Source: JACMQW01 sp964536965
Lineage (GTDB): Bacteria; Bdellovibrionota; UBA1018
Length of the DNA: 64,000 nt
Direction of reading: 5' to 3'
Assembly (NCBI GenBank): GCA_964536965.1
Contig: CAZIAL010000001.1
Span: forward strand, 124,001-188,000
Shown in pieces: positions 34,103-42,646 of the stretch. Positions within the stretch are counted from its first letter, which is position 1; each line of letters begins with the position of its first letter. The translations under genes were made by a program, and so were the position numbers. The notes under the pieces were generated by a model. That model had not been told where the DNA came from, did not search any database, and worked only from the letters and a program-made list of their open reading frames with translations.

Positions 34103-34549
34103 CTATTCGTTTCGGCTCGAAACCAGTTCGCAGTCCGACTTCTGGTAGGGTTCGAGTCTATGCATGTAGTTCTCGCCGATCACCATTGCCGAGTAGGACG
34201 GCTCCGATCCACTGGTGTCGCGGGTGATTTTCAGAAAACCATTTTCCGCGTAAACCGAACCCAGCCCGATGATGAATTTACCCGTGTATGGATTTCGATC
34301 GGGTGCGTACTGCGTATCTTCAGAAGTGAGCGTCAGGAGCTTTCCACTTCGGTCATAGCGAGAAATCTCCGCCTGATCCCGGAGCACAGTGCCGGAATTC
34401 TCGACGAGATAGTCTTCAGCGAGAACGACCTTGAATTTGTGAGCGGATTCGTTCGCGAGATCTGGACAGCTCAATTCAATGATTCCGGAAGCGAGCGCTT
34501 GCGTGGATAGGAAAAAGGTCGAAAGGATGACTACGAGACGTCTTTTCAT
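34103..34549 (-). CDS. Small secreted protein, predicted sigma-54-dependent
   Basis: The 148-residue product begins with a signal peptide (RRLVVILSTFFLSTQALA-SG). Two Cys (LSCPDL near 28, SDCEL near 140) probably bridge the ends of a beta-rich domain with alternating strands (GKFIIGLGSVYAENGFLKITRD). No family is recognised. A sigma-54-type promoter lies about 50 bp upstream and a terminator directly downstream, so this is a single-gene unit under its own control. Confidence 0.75.
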   Translation of the reverse strand: MKRRLVVILSTFFLSTQALASGIIELSCPDLANESAHKFKVVLAEDYLVENSGTVLRDQAEISRYDRSGKLLTLTSEDTQYAPDRNPYTGKFIIGLGSVYAENGFLKITRDTSGSEPSYSAMVIGENYMHRLEPYQKSDCELVSSRNE

Positions 34550-34596
34550 GGGGTACTCCGATAAGAGGTTAGCGATAAATCACGCTCCTCCTCTAG

Positions 34597-34611
34597 GCAG
34601 GAGTCGTGCCA
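34597..34611 (-). promoter_or_regulatory. Sigma-54-type (-24/-12) promoter
   Basis: The minus strand reads TGGCACG-ACTC-CTGC, which differs from the RpoN consensus TGGCACG-N4-TTGC only at the first T of the -12 element. Spacing of GG to GC is correct. The predicted start site is about 36 nt upstream of the ATG at 34549. Confidence 0.6.
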
Positions 34612-34735
34612 GCGAGAGAGCCATTCCGTTCGACGTTAACCCGGTTTCTTCCGTTGGAACCGTTACCCGGATAGCCGGCTGTCTAAAACTTAGACGAGTC
34701 TCCGGAAATGGGGTGATTTCGCGAACGGAGCGGAC

Positions 34736-35425
34736 TCAATTCTTCAGGCGAAACGAGATCTTCCCCGCGCAAGGCCCACCCGCGATTTCGACTTCGATCG
34801 GTCCCTCGCCGGTAAATGCCGATTTAAACACGACGATCCCTTCGACGCGATCACCCGGCTTCAGCGTTGACTTCTTCAGAGCCACCGGCTCGATCGCCGC
34901 GATTCGCTTCCGCAGGGCGACGGCTTTCTCCTGAGAACTCGCCGCATCCTTCTGTTTCTCGCGGTACTGCGAGTTCGCCGAGTCGATCGAAGCATCCGCG
35001 GATTCGCCTTTAAGAGTCCCCAGCGCTTCGATGCCCTGGAACGTGTCCATCCGCGTACGGGATTCGAAGGTTTCCGCCAACGCTTTCAGTTCTTTTACGT
35101 AGGTTTCGGGATCGAGAGCGGAGATCGGAGTGGTCGGGAGAATTTCCGGGTTCGCGGAAATGGAAAGCGAGGTCGGCAGGAATTCGAACGGGGCCTCGGA
35201 CTTGCTGGTCACGCGTACGCGAAGGAGCATTTCGTCCGCGTTCGAAGATTCGCTCCCGAGCTGGAAGACGCATTTAGGAGTGACGAGAGTGCCGAGCGGA
35301 ATCCCGTTCAGTATTTCCGGCTTTTCGGCGGTCGGTTCGAGCCGGTAGCGGGTCGCGCAGCCGGACCCGCCGAGGGAAGAAATAAAAACGAGGGAGCCGA
35401 CAACGAAAGGCGCGTAAGTCTGCAT
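34736..35425 (-). CDS. Lipoprotein of unknown function
   Basis: The 229-residue product has a lipoprotein signal (FVVGSLVFISSLGGSGCAT, Cys near 23). The mature protein has an N-terminal beta-rich part and a helical middle that may coil (residues 120-175, with SQYREKQKDAASSQEKAVALRKRIAAIE). It ends in a short beta-domain (GDRVEGIVVFKSAF...GKISFRLKN) that resembles a C-terminal immunoglobulin-like strand set. No family is recognised. Confidence 0.7.
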   Translation of the reverse strand: MQTYAPFVVGSLVFISSLGGSGCATRYRLEPTAEKPEILNGIPLGTLVTPKCVFQLGSESSNADEMLLRVRVTSKSEAPFEFLPTSLSISANPEILPTTPISALDPETYVKELKALAETFESRTRMDTFQGIEALGTLKGESADASIDSANSQYREKQKDAASSQEKAVALRKRIAAIEPVALKKSTLKPGDRVEGIVVFKSAFTGEGPIEVEIAGGPCAGKISFRLKN

Positions 35426-35503
35426 GATTCTTCGATTCTACTCCGAGTCAGGTCGAATCCCAAGTCGCAACCCCGGCGTCAGAATTACGCCGATACGATC
35501 GGA

Positions 35504-35974
35504 TCAGTTTTTAATCTGCGTGGGCGGGAACTTCGCCTGGTCGCGTGCTTCGATCTGCCCGTTGATCACGACCGTGTAAAAGATCGGAGTCGCGGCCGCG
35601 ACCGTCGCGCTCACTCCGCAGTAGCGAGTCATCGAGAGGGTTACCGCTTCCAGCGCAAACGGAAGTTCCTTTTCGCGATCGGTGAATTCGATCTGCATCT
35701 CGTAAATCAGATCGAGTTGCGAAAGGATTTTCGGGTGGGTATCTCGAAGCTCGCCTTCGCCACTCATCGAAAAAGAACGCAAGTCGAGTTTCTTTTTGCG
35801 GACGAGCGAAACGACGTCCATCCCGGTACAGCCTAAGACCGACGCGATCATCAGTTCTTTCGGGGTCGGCCCGGTATCTTTACCTCCGAGCGTCGATAGA
35901 TCCATACGCACGGAGTGACTGCGAATCTTCGATTCGAAGGACATTCCCTCAATCCATTTCATTTCGGCTTTCAT
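35504..35974 (-). CDS. OsmC-family peroxiredoxin-like protein
   Basis: The 156-residue protein has the OsmC/Ohr fold with two conserved Cys, in LGCTGMDVVSLVRKK (Cys near 49) and TRYCGVSATVA (Cys near 118). These act on organic hydroperoxides in the family. TGPTPKELMIASVLGC matches the YhfA-like branch better than Ohr itself. It is predicted cytoplasmic. It lies 13 bp after the pirin gene on the same strand, so the two may form an oxidative-stress unit. Confidence 0.9.
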   Translation of the reverse strand: MKAEMKWIEGMSFESKIRSHSVRMDLSTLGGKDTGPTPKELMIASVLGCTGMDVVSLVRKKKLDLRSFSMSGEGELRDTHPKILSQLDLIYEMQIEFTDREKELPFALEAVTLSMTRYCGVSATVAAATPIFYTVVINGQIEARDQAKFPPTQIKN

Positions 35975-35987
35975 TCGTGAACCTTTC

Positions 35988-36689
35988 TTAAGCGAGGTCG
36001 AAGACGAGGAATTCCGCTTTGCCCGAAGTCACTTCGAATCGGAGGAGTTTTTCATCGCTGACCGCGGCGCCGTCCCCCGCTTCGAGGGTTTGTCCGTTGA
36101 GTTGCACGTCACCGCGCGCGACCTGTACCCAGGCGTGTCGCCCGGGCGCAAGCGAGAGTTCGGTTTTCTGGTTCGCCTCGAGTACCGAAGCGTAAAGGGT
36201 GACGTCCTGGCGAACCGCGACTGAGCCGTCTCGGCCGTCCGGAGAGGCGACGACCCGGAGCTTTCCGAGTTTTTCGGCTTCGATGAAGTGTTTCTGATCG
36301 TAGCGAGGGGATGCGTTCTTCTCGTTCGGCAGCAGCCAGATCTGCAGAAGGTGCACGCCCTCGCTCGCCGAGGGATTCTTTTCGCTATGGAGCACGCCGC
36401 TGCCGGCGCTCATGTACTGGACATCGCCCGGTCGAATGATCGAACCGTTGCCCATGGAGTCCTGGTGCTCGAGGGCCCCCTCGAGAATATACGTCACGAT
36501 TTCCATATCGCGATGCGGGTGAGTGCCGAATCCGTTCGCGGGCTGGACGCGATCTTCGTTAATCACGCGGAGCGCTCGGAAGCCCATGTGCTCGCGGTCG
36601 AAATATTCGCCGAAAGAGAAACTATGTTTGGCCAGTAGCCAGCCGTGGTCGGCCTGACCGCGTTCTGCGGATTTTCTGAGTTTGATCAT
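35988..36689 (-). CDS. Pirin-family protein (YhhW-like)
   Basis: The 233-residue bicupin starts at ATG 36689, which has AAAGGCAC just upstream, rather than at 36710. The metal-binding cupin motif is seen in THPHRDMEIVTYILEG and GVLHSEKN, with PGDVQYMSAGSG between. E. coli YhhW of this family has quercetinase activity, but the true role is unclear. It precedes the OsmC gene in a probable two-gene operon. Confidence 0.92.
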   Translation of the reverse strand: MIKLRKSAERGQADHGWLLAKHSFSFGEYFDREHMGFRALRVINEDRVQPANGFGTHPHRDMEIVTYILEGALEHQDSMGNGSIIRPGDVQYMSAGSGVLHSEKNPSASEGVHLLQIWLLPNEKNASPRYDQKHFIEAEKLGKLRVVASPDGRDGSVAVRQDVTLYASVLEANQKTELSLAPGRHAWVQVARGDVQLNGQTLEAGDGAAVSDEKLLRFEVTSGKAEFLVFDLA

Positions 36690-36746
36690 AAAGTGCCTTT
36701 CATTCCTCAATATGGGATCGAAAGGTGAAAGGTCAATCTTTTGCGA

Positions 36747-37514
36747 TCAGCCCGTTATCGCCGTGCGATAGGCGAGGCTCGCTCCCGCGACGGTGAGCAG
36801 TGCGTAGACGATGATGCGAAAGGTCGCTTCGCTGACCCTTTCGTGGACCCGCATCCCCGTGAACATCCCGGCCAGTACGGCGGGGAGGAGAAAGGCCGAA
36901 TTCCGCAAACTTTCCGCGCCGATTTTTCCGCTGAAAATGAGCGAGAAAAAGAGAGCGGTATTCAGGATAAGCCAGAGCAGCGCGAGCGTCGTGCGGAACT
37001 GGCGCTTGTCGGGAATTTCCCTCGACGCGAAATAGACGATGAATGGACCGCCCGATGCATAAAGACCCTGCATGATTCCCCCCGCGGCGAGGAGAAATCG
37101 GCCCTGCATCGGAGAGAGCTTCTTCCGTGGATTGCCCAGGCCCGCTCCACGCCGGTGAGCGAGCGAGACCGTCGCGAGTTCCATCAGTCCCAGCAGCGCG
37201 ACCACGATGCCGAAGCCGAGCTTGAGGGCTCGCGACGGAGCGATGTTGAAAATGAGAATTCCGATCGGTAGCGCGGCGCCCGCCCACGGGAGAATTTTGG
37301 TGAATAGAACGCGACGGTCGACGTCGCGCCAGTAGCGGAGGACGATCACGATGCTGAGAATCAGGTTGAGCGGAACCAGCATCGGAATGAGTTCTTCGAT
37401 GCTGAAAAACTGCGCGCCGAAAATGATCGCGAGAATGGTCGCCCCGAAACCCGCGCAAGCTTCCACGAGGTTCGAGAAAAACACGATCGTCATCAGTGGA
37501 ATTAGCTTTTCCAT
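36747..37514 (-). CDS. TauE/SafE-family membrane exporter
   Basis: The 255-residue protein is predicted to span the inner membrane about eight times. It carries the repeated family element near each half, VEACAGFGATILAIIFGAQ at the start and GGIMQGLYASGGPFIVYF after the middle. TauE/SafE proteins export sulfite, sulfoacetate and similar organic anions. The substrate here is unknown. The ATG at 37514 has a GGGAG-type ribosome binding site, so the upstream frame to 37550 is not used. It is divergent from the CREST hydrolase gene with 38 bp between. Confidence 0.88.
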   Translation of the reverse strand: MEKLIPLMTIVFFSNLVEACAGFGATILAIIFGAQFFSIEELIPMLVPLNLILSIVIVLRYWRDVDRRVLFTKILPWAGAALPIGILIFNIAPSRALKLGFGIVVALLGLMELATVSLAHRRGAGLGNPRKKLSPMQGRFLLAAGGIMQGLYASGGPFIVYFASREIPDKRQFRTTLALLWLILNTALFFSLIFSGKIGAESLRNSAFLLPAVLAGMFTGMRVHERVSEATFRIIVYALLTVAGASLAYRTAITG

Positions 37515-37552
37515 AGGGGCTCTCCCGGAGGATATTCGAAAGCGAGGCAAAC

Positions 37553-38263
37553 ATGAACGAACTTCTCGAAATCATCCGTGATGTCCGGGACTGTCCTTGG
37601 TCCGACTGGGCGCCGGCGACTCTGAAGTTCTGCGAGGCCCATGTCTGCGCATGGATCGTCGCTCCCGCCGAAACGTGGTCGAATCTGGCCTATCTCCTCG
37701 TGGGCTTCTGGCTGATCTTTCGGGGGCGTTCGCGAGTCGAAACCCGGCTGGGTTTATACGCGATCGTCGTGGGGATTTGCTCCTCGCTCTTCCACGCTTC
37801 CTACACTTACGCGTTCGAGACCCTGGATCTCGCTTCGATGTTCTTTCTCGGCTTCGAAATTCTCTACCAAGCGCTCGGGAGGCTCGGATGGATTCGCGGA
37901 AAGTCGCCGATCCCGCTTTTCGGTCTCCTCCTGGCGGGTGGCGTCGCGCTCCTCCTGTCGACGCGTGGCGCGGATCGTCTGCTCGTCTTCACCGGACTGA
38001 TCGCGCTCGGGGTCTGGTTCGAGCTCCTCATTTTCGTGCGCGAGCGCCGGTATCGGCGAGAGGGTCGCACCGTCCCTCCGATCGACTACGCGCCGTTCGG
38101 TTGGAGTCTCGGGCTCTTCGCGGTCGCATTCGGGTTCTGGGTCCTCGACTACCAGGGTATCCTCTGTGTTCCGGACCGGCATTTCTTCTCGGGTCACGCG
38201 GCCTGGCACGTCGTGAACGCAGGCTGTTTTTTGACGCTTTCGAGATTCTATCGCCCGCGCTAG
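37553..38263 (+). CDS. CREST-superfamily membrane hydrolase (ceramidase-like)
   Basis: The 236-residue protein has about seven hydrophobic segments and the metal-site pattern of the CREST superfamily (alkaline ceramidases, PAQR, Per1, TMEM8). S77-x3-H81 in CSSLFH lies at the second helix, with an Asp (D92) in FETLDLASM in the next. H215-x3-H219 in GHAAWHVV lies near the C-terminus. The entry motif FCEAHVCAWIVAPAETWSNLAYLL matches the WCE...SN of ceramidases. In ceramidases zinc held by three His hydrolyses the amide of ceramide. Its stop lies 10 bp before an S1P-lyase-like gene, so a role in sphingolipid turnover is a strong inference. Other amide or lipid substrates are possible. Confidence 0.75.
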   Translation: MNELLEIIRDVRDCPWSDWAPATLKFCEAHVCAWIVAPAETWSNLAYLLVGFWLIFRGRSRVETRLGLYAIVVGICSSLFHASYTYAFETLDLASMFFLGFEILYQALGRLGWIRGKSPIPLFGLLLAGGVALLLSTRGADRLLVFTGLIALGVWFELLIFVRERRYRREGRTVPPIDYAPFGWSLGLFAVAFGFWVLDYQGILCVPDRHFFSGHAAWHVVNAGCFLTLSRFYRPR

Positions 38264-38273
38264 GCTTAGGCCT

Positions 38274-39623
38274 ATGGAACAAAACTCCGTTACGTTGCCG
38301 AAGACTGGGACCCCTCGCGAAGAACTGCTGAAGCTACTCCAGGCTTCGCACGACCAGGATACGAACTGGAAGGACGGCCGGACCTGGAGTCTGGTTTATC
38401 ATGCGAGCGACGAACACACGGAGTTTCTGAAACGCGCTTACTCGATTTATTTCCATCAAAACGGCCTGAACCCTTCGGCTTTTCCGAGCCTGCGGAAAAT
38501 GGAAGCGGAAGTCGTCTCAATCGCCGCGAATCTTCTGGGCGGAGGAGCGAACGCGGCCGGAACCATGACTTCGGGCGGAACCGAGTCCATCATGATGGCG
38601 ATCAAAACCTATCGTGACCGGGCCCGCGAGCTCCAGCCGCAGATCACCCGACCGGAAATGATCGTACCGGTTTCGATCCATCCGGCTTTCGACAAGGCTT
38701 CGCATTACTTCGACGTGAAAATCGTGAAGGCGCCGCTTTCCTCCGACTTTCGGGTCGATGTCGAGGCAGTGAAAAAGCTCACGAACGCCAACACCATTCT
38801 CATCGTCGGATCTGCGCCCCAGTACCCCCAGGGCGTGATCGACCCGATCACCGAGCTCGCGGCTTTCGCGAAATCGAAGGGCATCGGCATGCACGTCGAC
38901 GCCTGTGTGGGCGGTTTCATCCTGCCGTTTCTGAAGAAACTCGGCCATGCCCTTCCTCCCTTCGACCTTTCGGTGGACGGAGTCACTTCGATGTCGGCCG
39001 ATATCCATAAATACGGCTTCGCCTCGAAAGGCGCGTCGGTCGTTCTCTATAACGATAAAGACCTTCGCCGTTACCAGTTCTTCGTTCTGGCCGACTGGCC
39101 CGGCGGGGCATTCGCGTCTCCGTCGATGCCGGGAACCCGCCCCGCGGGCGCCATCGCCGCCGCCTGGGCGACTCTCCGAGCTTTCGGCGAAGAAGGTTAC
39201 CTCGAAATCGCGAAGACCTGCATGGACAATACGAAGAAGCTCCAAGACGGCGTCCGCGAACTGGGTTTCGACATCGTCGGGAAGCCGGAAATGGCGATAT
39301 TCGCCTTTTCCGCGAAGGACTTCGATGTTTATGCCGTGGCCGATCAGATGCAGGGCCGAGGTTGGTACATCGATCGCCAGCAGAAACCGACCTGCCTACA
39401 CCTCATGGTCACGCCGGCGCATACTCACCACATTTCGAAGTTCCTCGCGGACCTGAAGGAATGCGTCGCAGCCGTGCGTGCGAACCCGAGTCTTTCGACC
39501 GAAGGTATGGCGGCGATGTACGGGATGATGGCGAAAGTGCCCGACCCGAGCATGGTCGACCAGTTCCTCTATCAGTACATGGACGAACGTTACGCGACCG
39601 CGCCGAAACCGTCGGCGACCTGA
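38274..39623 (+). CDS. Sphingosine-1-phosphate-lyase-like PLP enzyme
   Basis: The 449-residue group II PLP decarboxylase-fold enzyme carries the hallmarks of S1P lyase. These are the N-terminal VYHASDEHTEFLKRAY and FPSLRKMEAEVV, TSGGTESIMMA (residues 99-110), and HPAFDKASHYF with the ring-stacking His136. HVDACVGGF (Asp209), SADIHKYGFASKG (PLP Lys246) and DWPGGAFASPSMPGTRPAG follow. Similarity to eukaryotic Sgpl1/Dpl1 and bacterial StSPL is recognised from these blocks. It lacks the N-terminal membrane helix of the eukaryotic enzymes. The expected reaction splits a phosphorylated sphingoid base into a fatty aldehyde and phosphoethanolamine. No sphingosine kinase is next to it. A PilZ gene follows after 12 bp. 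Confidence 0.88.
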   Translation: MEQNSVTLPKTGTPREELLKLLQASHDQDTNWKDGRTWSLVYHASDEHTEFLKRAYSIYFHQNGLNPSAFPSLRKMEAEVVSIAANLLGGGANAAGTMTSGGTESIMMAIKTYRDRARELQPQITRPEMIVPVSIHPAFDKASHYFDVKIVKAPLSSDFRVDVEAVKKLTNANTILIVGSAPQYPQGVIDPITELAAFAKSKGIGMHVDACVGGFILPFLKKLGHALPPFDLSVDGVTSMSADIHKYGFASKGASVVLYNDKDLRRYQFFVLADWPGGAFASPSMPGTRPAGAIAAAWATLRAFGEEGYLEIAKTCMDNTKKLQDGVRELGFDIVGKPEMAIFAFSAKDFDVYAVADQMQGRGWYIDRQQKPTCLHLMVTPAHTHHISKFLADLKECVAAVRANPSLSTEGMAAMYGMMAKVPDPSMVDQFLYQYMDERYATAPKPSAT

Positions 39624-39635
39624 CCCAGGAGAGTA

Positions 39636-40373
39636 ATGGCCGAGAAAGAGTCCCCGCTCGATTCGCCGTTCGAACCCGCCAAACCCGAAGAGACGCTCGC
39701 GCTTTTACAGAGCGCGATTTCTCGCAAGTCACGGCTCCAGTGTTGGTCCGCGGGCCAGAAGCTTTCCTACACGTCCCGGATCGTGAAGGTCCACGAAACG
39801 AACGGGCTCGTCTCGATCTCCGTATCGAAGGAGTTTCCCGGCGGGGAGGAGTTCGAAGCCGCGCTGATTCACGAGGCGCTCGAGGAGATCCTGTTTTCAT
39901 TGCACCTCCCGACCGACATCATTTTCTTCAAGGCCGAACCCCGCCGCGGGGAAACGGGATACTTTAACGCCCGCGTGAAACCTCCGATTTTTAAGGTCCA
40001 GCGAAGGCAGACCCTGCGGCTGCCGATCTCGCCCGATAAGGCGAGCGCGGTCGTCATTCGGCTGGATTCGGATCATACGATCGGCGCCGAGCTTCTAAAT
40101 CTCTCCGAAGGCGGAGTGGGAATCGCGGTCCGGGATCAGAAAGATCACGACCTGCTGACGAAGGCCACAAAGCCGTTCTCCATTCTGTTCGACGTTTTCG
40201 GGGTTCGCATCGAGTGCCAGGCGACCGCACGCCACGGATCGCAGGCGGGTTCTACCATGGTGAAGAAGTCCTTTCGCGTCGGCGTCGCGTTCGAAGGCAT
40301 GGATCCAAAGATGAAGACGCGGCTTTCGCAACTCGTTTTCGAAGAGAGTTCGAAGTTCATCGGTCGTTACTAA
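39636..40373 (+). CDS. PilZ-domain protein (YcgR-like architecture)
   Basis: The 245-residue protein has a C-terminal PilZ domain with the c-di-GMP-binding elements RRQTLR (RxxxR, near residue 125) and NLSEGGVGI (N/DxSxxG, near 153). An N-terminal beta-domain of about 110 residues resembles YcgR-N. Such proteins sense cyclic di-GMP and act on motility or envelope functions. It follows the S1P-lyase-like gene by 12 bp with a good AGGAGAG ribosome binding site, so it may be co-transcribed with the lipid pair. Both binding motifs look intact. Confidence 0.85.
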   Translation: MAEKESPLDSPFEPAKPEETLALLQSAISRKSRLQCWSAGQKLSYTSRIVKVHETNGLVSISVSKEFPGGEEFEAALIHEALEEILFSLHLPTDIIFFKAEPRRGETGYFNARVKPPIFKVQRRQTLRLPISPDKASAVVIRLDSDHTIGAELLNLSEGGVGIAVRDQKDHDLLTKATKPFSILFDVFGVRIECQATARHGSQAGSTMVKKSFRVGVAFEGMDPKMKTRLSQLVFEESSKFIGRY

Positions 40374-40400
40374 CGCCGGAACCCGAAGGCGAACTTTTCC

Positions 40401-41096
40401 CTATTTCTTCGCCGAGGCAAGGTCCTGGGCCGCTTTTACCGCCGCTTCGAGATCGCTCTCGAGTCGAGCGACTTTCTCTTTCCACGCGTCGAGGTCCGGC
40501 GGATCCCGCCGAGTGATGACCATTTCCGCAAGCCTCAGCTTCAGCTCGTGGTTTTCCTTCTGGAGCTCGGACAGTTCCTTGCGGACCGTTCCGAGGTCCC
40601 CGACCTCTTTCGCCCGGATATCCTGCTTGTACTGCCCGCCATCGTTCGAAGGACTCGGAGCAGCGGGAGCCGCCGTAGGCGTCGAGAATTCGGGCGCGCT
40701 CGCACTCGTCGCCGGCGAAGCGGGAGTCGCCGCGGGACTCGGCGGGATTTCCTCGCTCTTCGGGTAGAAAAACTCGACGGCTTTCGCGCGTTCCGAGAAA
40801 CACCGCACGACGGGCGGTTTAGAGAATGCCTCGATCTTCGCGCGCGTTAGCGGCGCGATTTGCGCGAGCACGATCGAACCGGCGAGTTCGGAAGCCATCA
40901 GATTCAGAATCGCGAATTCACGCAGGATTTCCGGCGTAAACCCCGCGGAATCGGGGAGTTCGAGGATGATCTTGTTTTTTCCATCCTTGAAAAGTTTCTT
41001 GATGCCGGCTTTTAGAATGGCGAAATTGTCCGGGGCGATGGGCCCGCTGGCGATGAGGACGCTGATGTCTCGAACGACTTCGAGTTTCAGTTTCAT
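40401..41096 (-). CDS. STAS-like domain protein with coiled coil
   Basis: The 231-residue protein begins with a STAS-like alpha/beta domain (residues 1-110; VRDISVLIASGPIAPDN, KNKIILELPDSAGFTPE, GSIVLAQI). It lacks a clear phosphorylatable Ser in the usual DSSG position. A Pro/Ala/Ser-rich linker (115-150) is followed by a coiled coil (165-230). STAS proteins act as partners of anti-sigma or signalling complexes. The coiled coil suggests an oligomer or scaffold. Its start abuts the stop of the CBS-domain gene, so the two are one operon. Confidence 0.7.
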   Translation of the reverse strand: MKLKLEVVRDISVLIASGPIAPDNFAILKAGIKKLFKDGKNKIILELPDSAGFTPEILREFAILNLMASELAGSIVLAQIAPLTRAKIEAFSKPPVVRCFSERAKAVEFFYPKSEEIPPSPAATPASPATSASAPEFSTPTAAPAAPSPSNDGGQYKQDIRAKEVGDLGTVRKELSELQKENHELKLRLAEMVITRRDPPDLDAWKEKVARLESDLEAAVKAAQDLASAKK

Positions 41097-41516
41097 CTAG
41101 TCCGCCAACCTCGCGCGATAGTAATACACCTTCATCAGGTCCCGACGCGTGATGATGCCGACGAGGACGCCTTCTTTATCGACGACGGGAAGCCGGCGGT
41201 ATTTCGTATCGATGAATTCCGTGACGATCTTCGAAAGCGGAGTGTCCTCGCCGATCGAGTCGACGGTCTTCGAAAAGGAAATCTTCTCTTGAAACACTTT
41301 CGAGTTCTTCGACTTCGCACCCGAAAGATGGGAGAGGATGTCGTATTCGGAAAGGACGCCCGTCATGATGCCCTTTTTGTTCACGACCGGGAGTCCGGTG
41401 ATGCGGTGGTTGATCAGCGCTTTCAGCGCATCTTCGATCGTCATGTCCTCGGTCGCATGGACCAGGTCCCGAGTCATGATTTCTTTCGCCGTGGTTTCGA
41501 GTACTCGCTTGCTCAT
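41097..41516 (-). CDS. Two-CBS-domain protein
   Basis: The 139-residue protein is a tandem CBS pair: VLETTAKEIMTRDLVHATEDMT...GLPVVNKKGIMTGVLSEYDIL, then RRLPVVDKEGVLVGIITRRDLMK. Such modules bind adenosyl nucleotides and control partner proteins. The ATG at 41516 is used because homology starts there. A longer frame to 41669 covers the divergent gene's upstream region. It is the first gene of a two-gene unit with the STAS-like protein. Confidence 0.92.
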   Translation of the reverse strand: MSKRVLETTAKEIMTRDLVHATEDMTIEDALKALINHRITGLPVVNKKGIMTGVLSEYDILSHLSGAKSKNSKVFQEKISFSKTVDSIGEDTPLSKIVTEFIDTKYRRLPVVDKEGVLVGIITRRDLMKVYYYRARLAD

Positions 41517-41581
41517 TATCCTCAGTCTAGTCCTTAACGCGTCGGTTTGACATCCCCCCGAATTGGGCTGAATCTTGAAGC

Positions 41582-42646
41582 ATGGCGACAGACCCCGCAA
41601 CCAACGTAGCCTCCGGGATTTCGAAAGCGCTGGGGCAGTATCTGGTTCCGGCGGTGCCCGGGCCGACACTGAATAGAGTCATAGAAATGACGCTGAACAA
41701 GGAGCGCTACGCCGCCGATCTCGCGCCGATCGTGATGGAGAACTCCGCCTATGCCCAGTTCGTGCTGAAAGTGGATTTCCTCCAGACCCGGATCAAGGAC
41801 TGGGTTTCGGAGATGCCGGAAGGCCAGGCGAATTACCGGGTCATTCTCGAGAGGATCTTCATCCTTCTCGGCAAGCAAGCATCGCGGAATCTCGTCGCTT
41901 CCATTCGACTTGCCCGGATCGGAAATCAGCTTCCGCGAAAGAAGAACGACCGATTTAGCCCGAATCCGAAGGAGCAGCTGAAGCATGCGCTCACTTGCGA
42001 AGAGTTCTGTGAGACCCGGAATTACGCTTCGGCGGATCTCGCCTTCCTCGGCGGCCTCCAGTACGATCTCTTGCTCACCGCGCTGACGAAGCAAAAGGCG
42101 TCGCGCGAAGTTCTGAACGCGTTTTCCGTCCATTTTCCCGAGAGCCTGCGCGTCGCGCATTTCGCGTATGAGATCGGCTCTCGGATGGGTTCGATTCCGC
42201 TGAGTGAGTATGCCTTTTCCGCGGCGTTGACCCAAGGGATCGGAAGGATTCTCGCCTACGCGCTTTACCCGAAAGAGGGGGGCGGAGCCTCGTACGCGGG
42301 TTACCTGGCGGAGATCGAAAAGAAGACCGTTTTCAAATGGGAGTTCGCGGACTCCGAAGAGAGACATCGTTTCGCGCTCTTGCCGGTGGAGATTGCCGCC
42401 TTCGCCGCCGCGAACTACGGATTTCTGAAGGGCGTCGAGCCCGCCATTCGTTTTCGCAAGGAGGCTTATTACCTGAAGAAGACCCAGCCGAAGCTCTACC
42501 CGCTCGCCCTCCTCCTCGGCCTCGCGGAATCCGGCGCCTCGGGCCGTCCCGTTTCGCGACACGATCTGGAAGGTCTGCGCTCGCTGAAGGTGAATCCGAA
42601 TGTTTTGGCCGAGGCCGCGAAGGCCGTCGCCGGGAAGAGGGGATAG
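41582..42646 (+). CDS. HDOD-like signalling protein
   Basis: The 354-residue, largely helical protein looks like a divergent HDOD (HD-related output) domain. Segments such as ILLGKQASRNLVASIRLARIG, ALTCEEFCETRNYASADLAFLGGLQYDLL and the later SRMGSIPLSEYAFSAALTQGIGRILAY follow the helix pattern of HDOD proteins. The HD metal residues are absent, as is usual for HDOD. HDOD proteins regulate c-di-GMP signalling and motility. The call is at fold level only. It is divergent from the CBS gene, and its TAG is directly followed by the ferredoxin ATG. Confidence 0.55.
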   Translation: MATDPATNVASGISKALGQYLVPAVPGPTLNRVIEMTLNKERYAADLAPIVMENSAYAQFVLKVDFLQTRIKDWVSEMPEGQANYRVILERIFILLGKQASRNLVASIRLARIGNQLPRKKNDRFSPNPKEQLKHALTCEEFCETRNYASADLAFLGGLQYDLLLTALTKQKASREVLNAFSVHFPESLRVAHFAYEIGSRMGSIPLSEYAFSAALTQGIGRILAYALYPKEGGGASYAGYLAEIEKKTVFKWEFADSEERHRFALLPVEIAAFAAANYGFLKGVEPAIRFRKEAYYLKKTQPKLYPLALLLGLAESGASGRPVSRHDLEGLRSLKVNPNVLAEAAKAVAGKRG

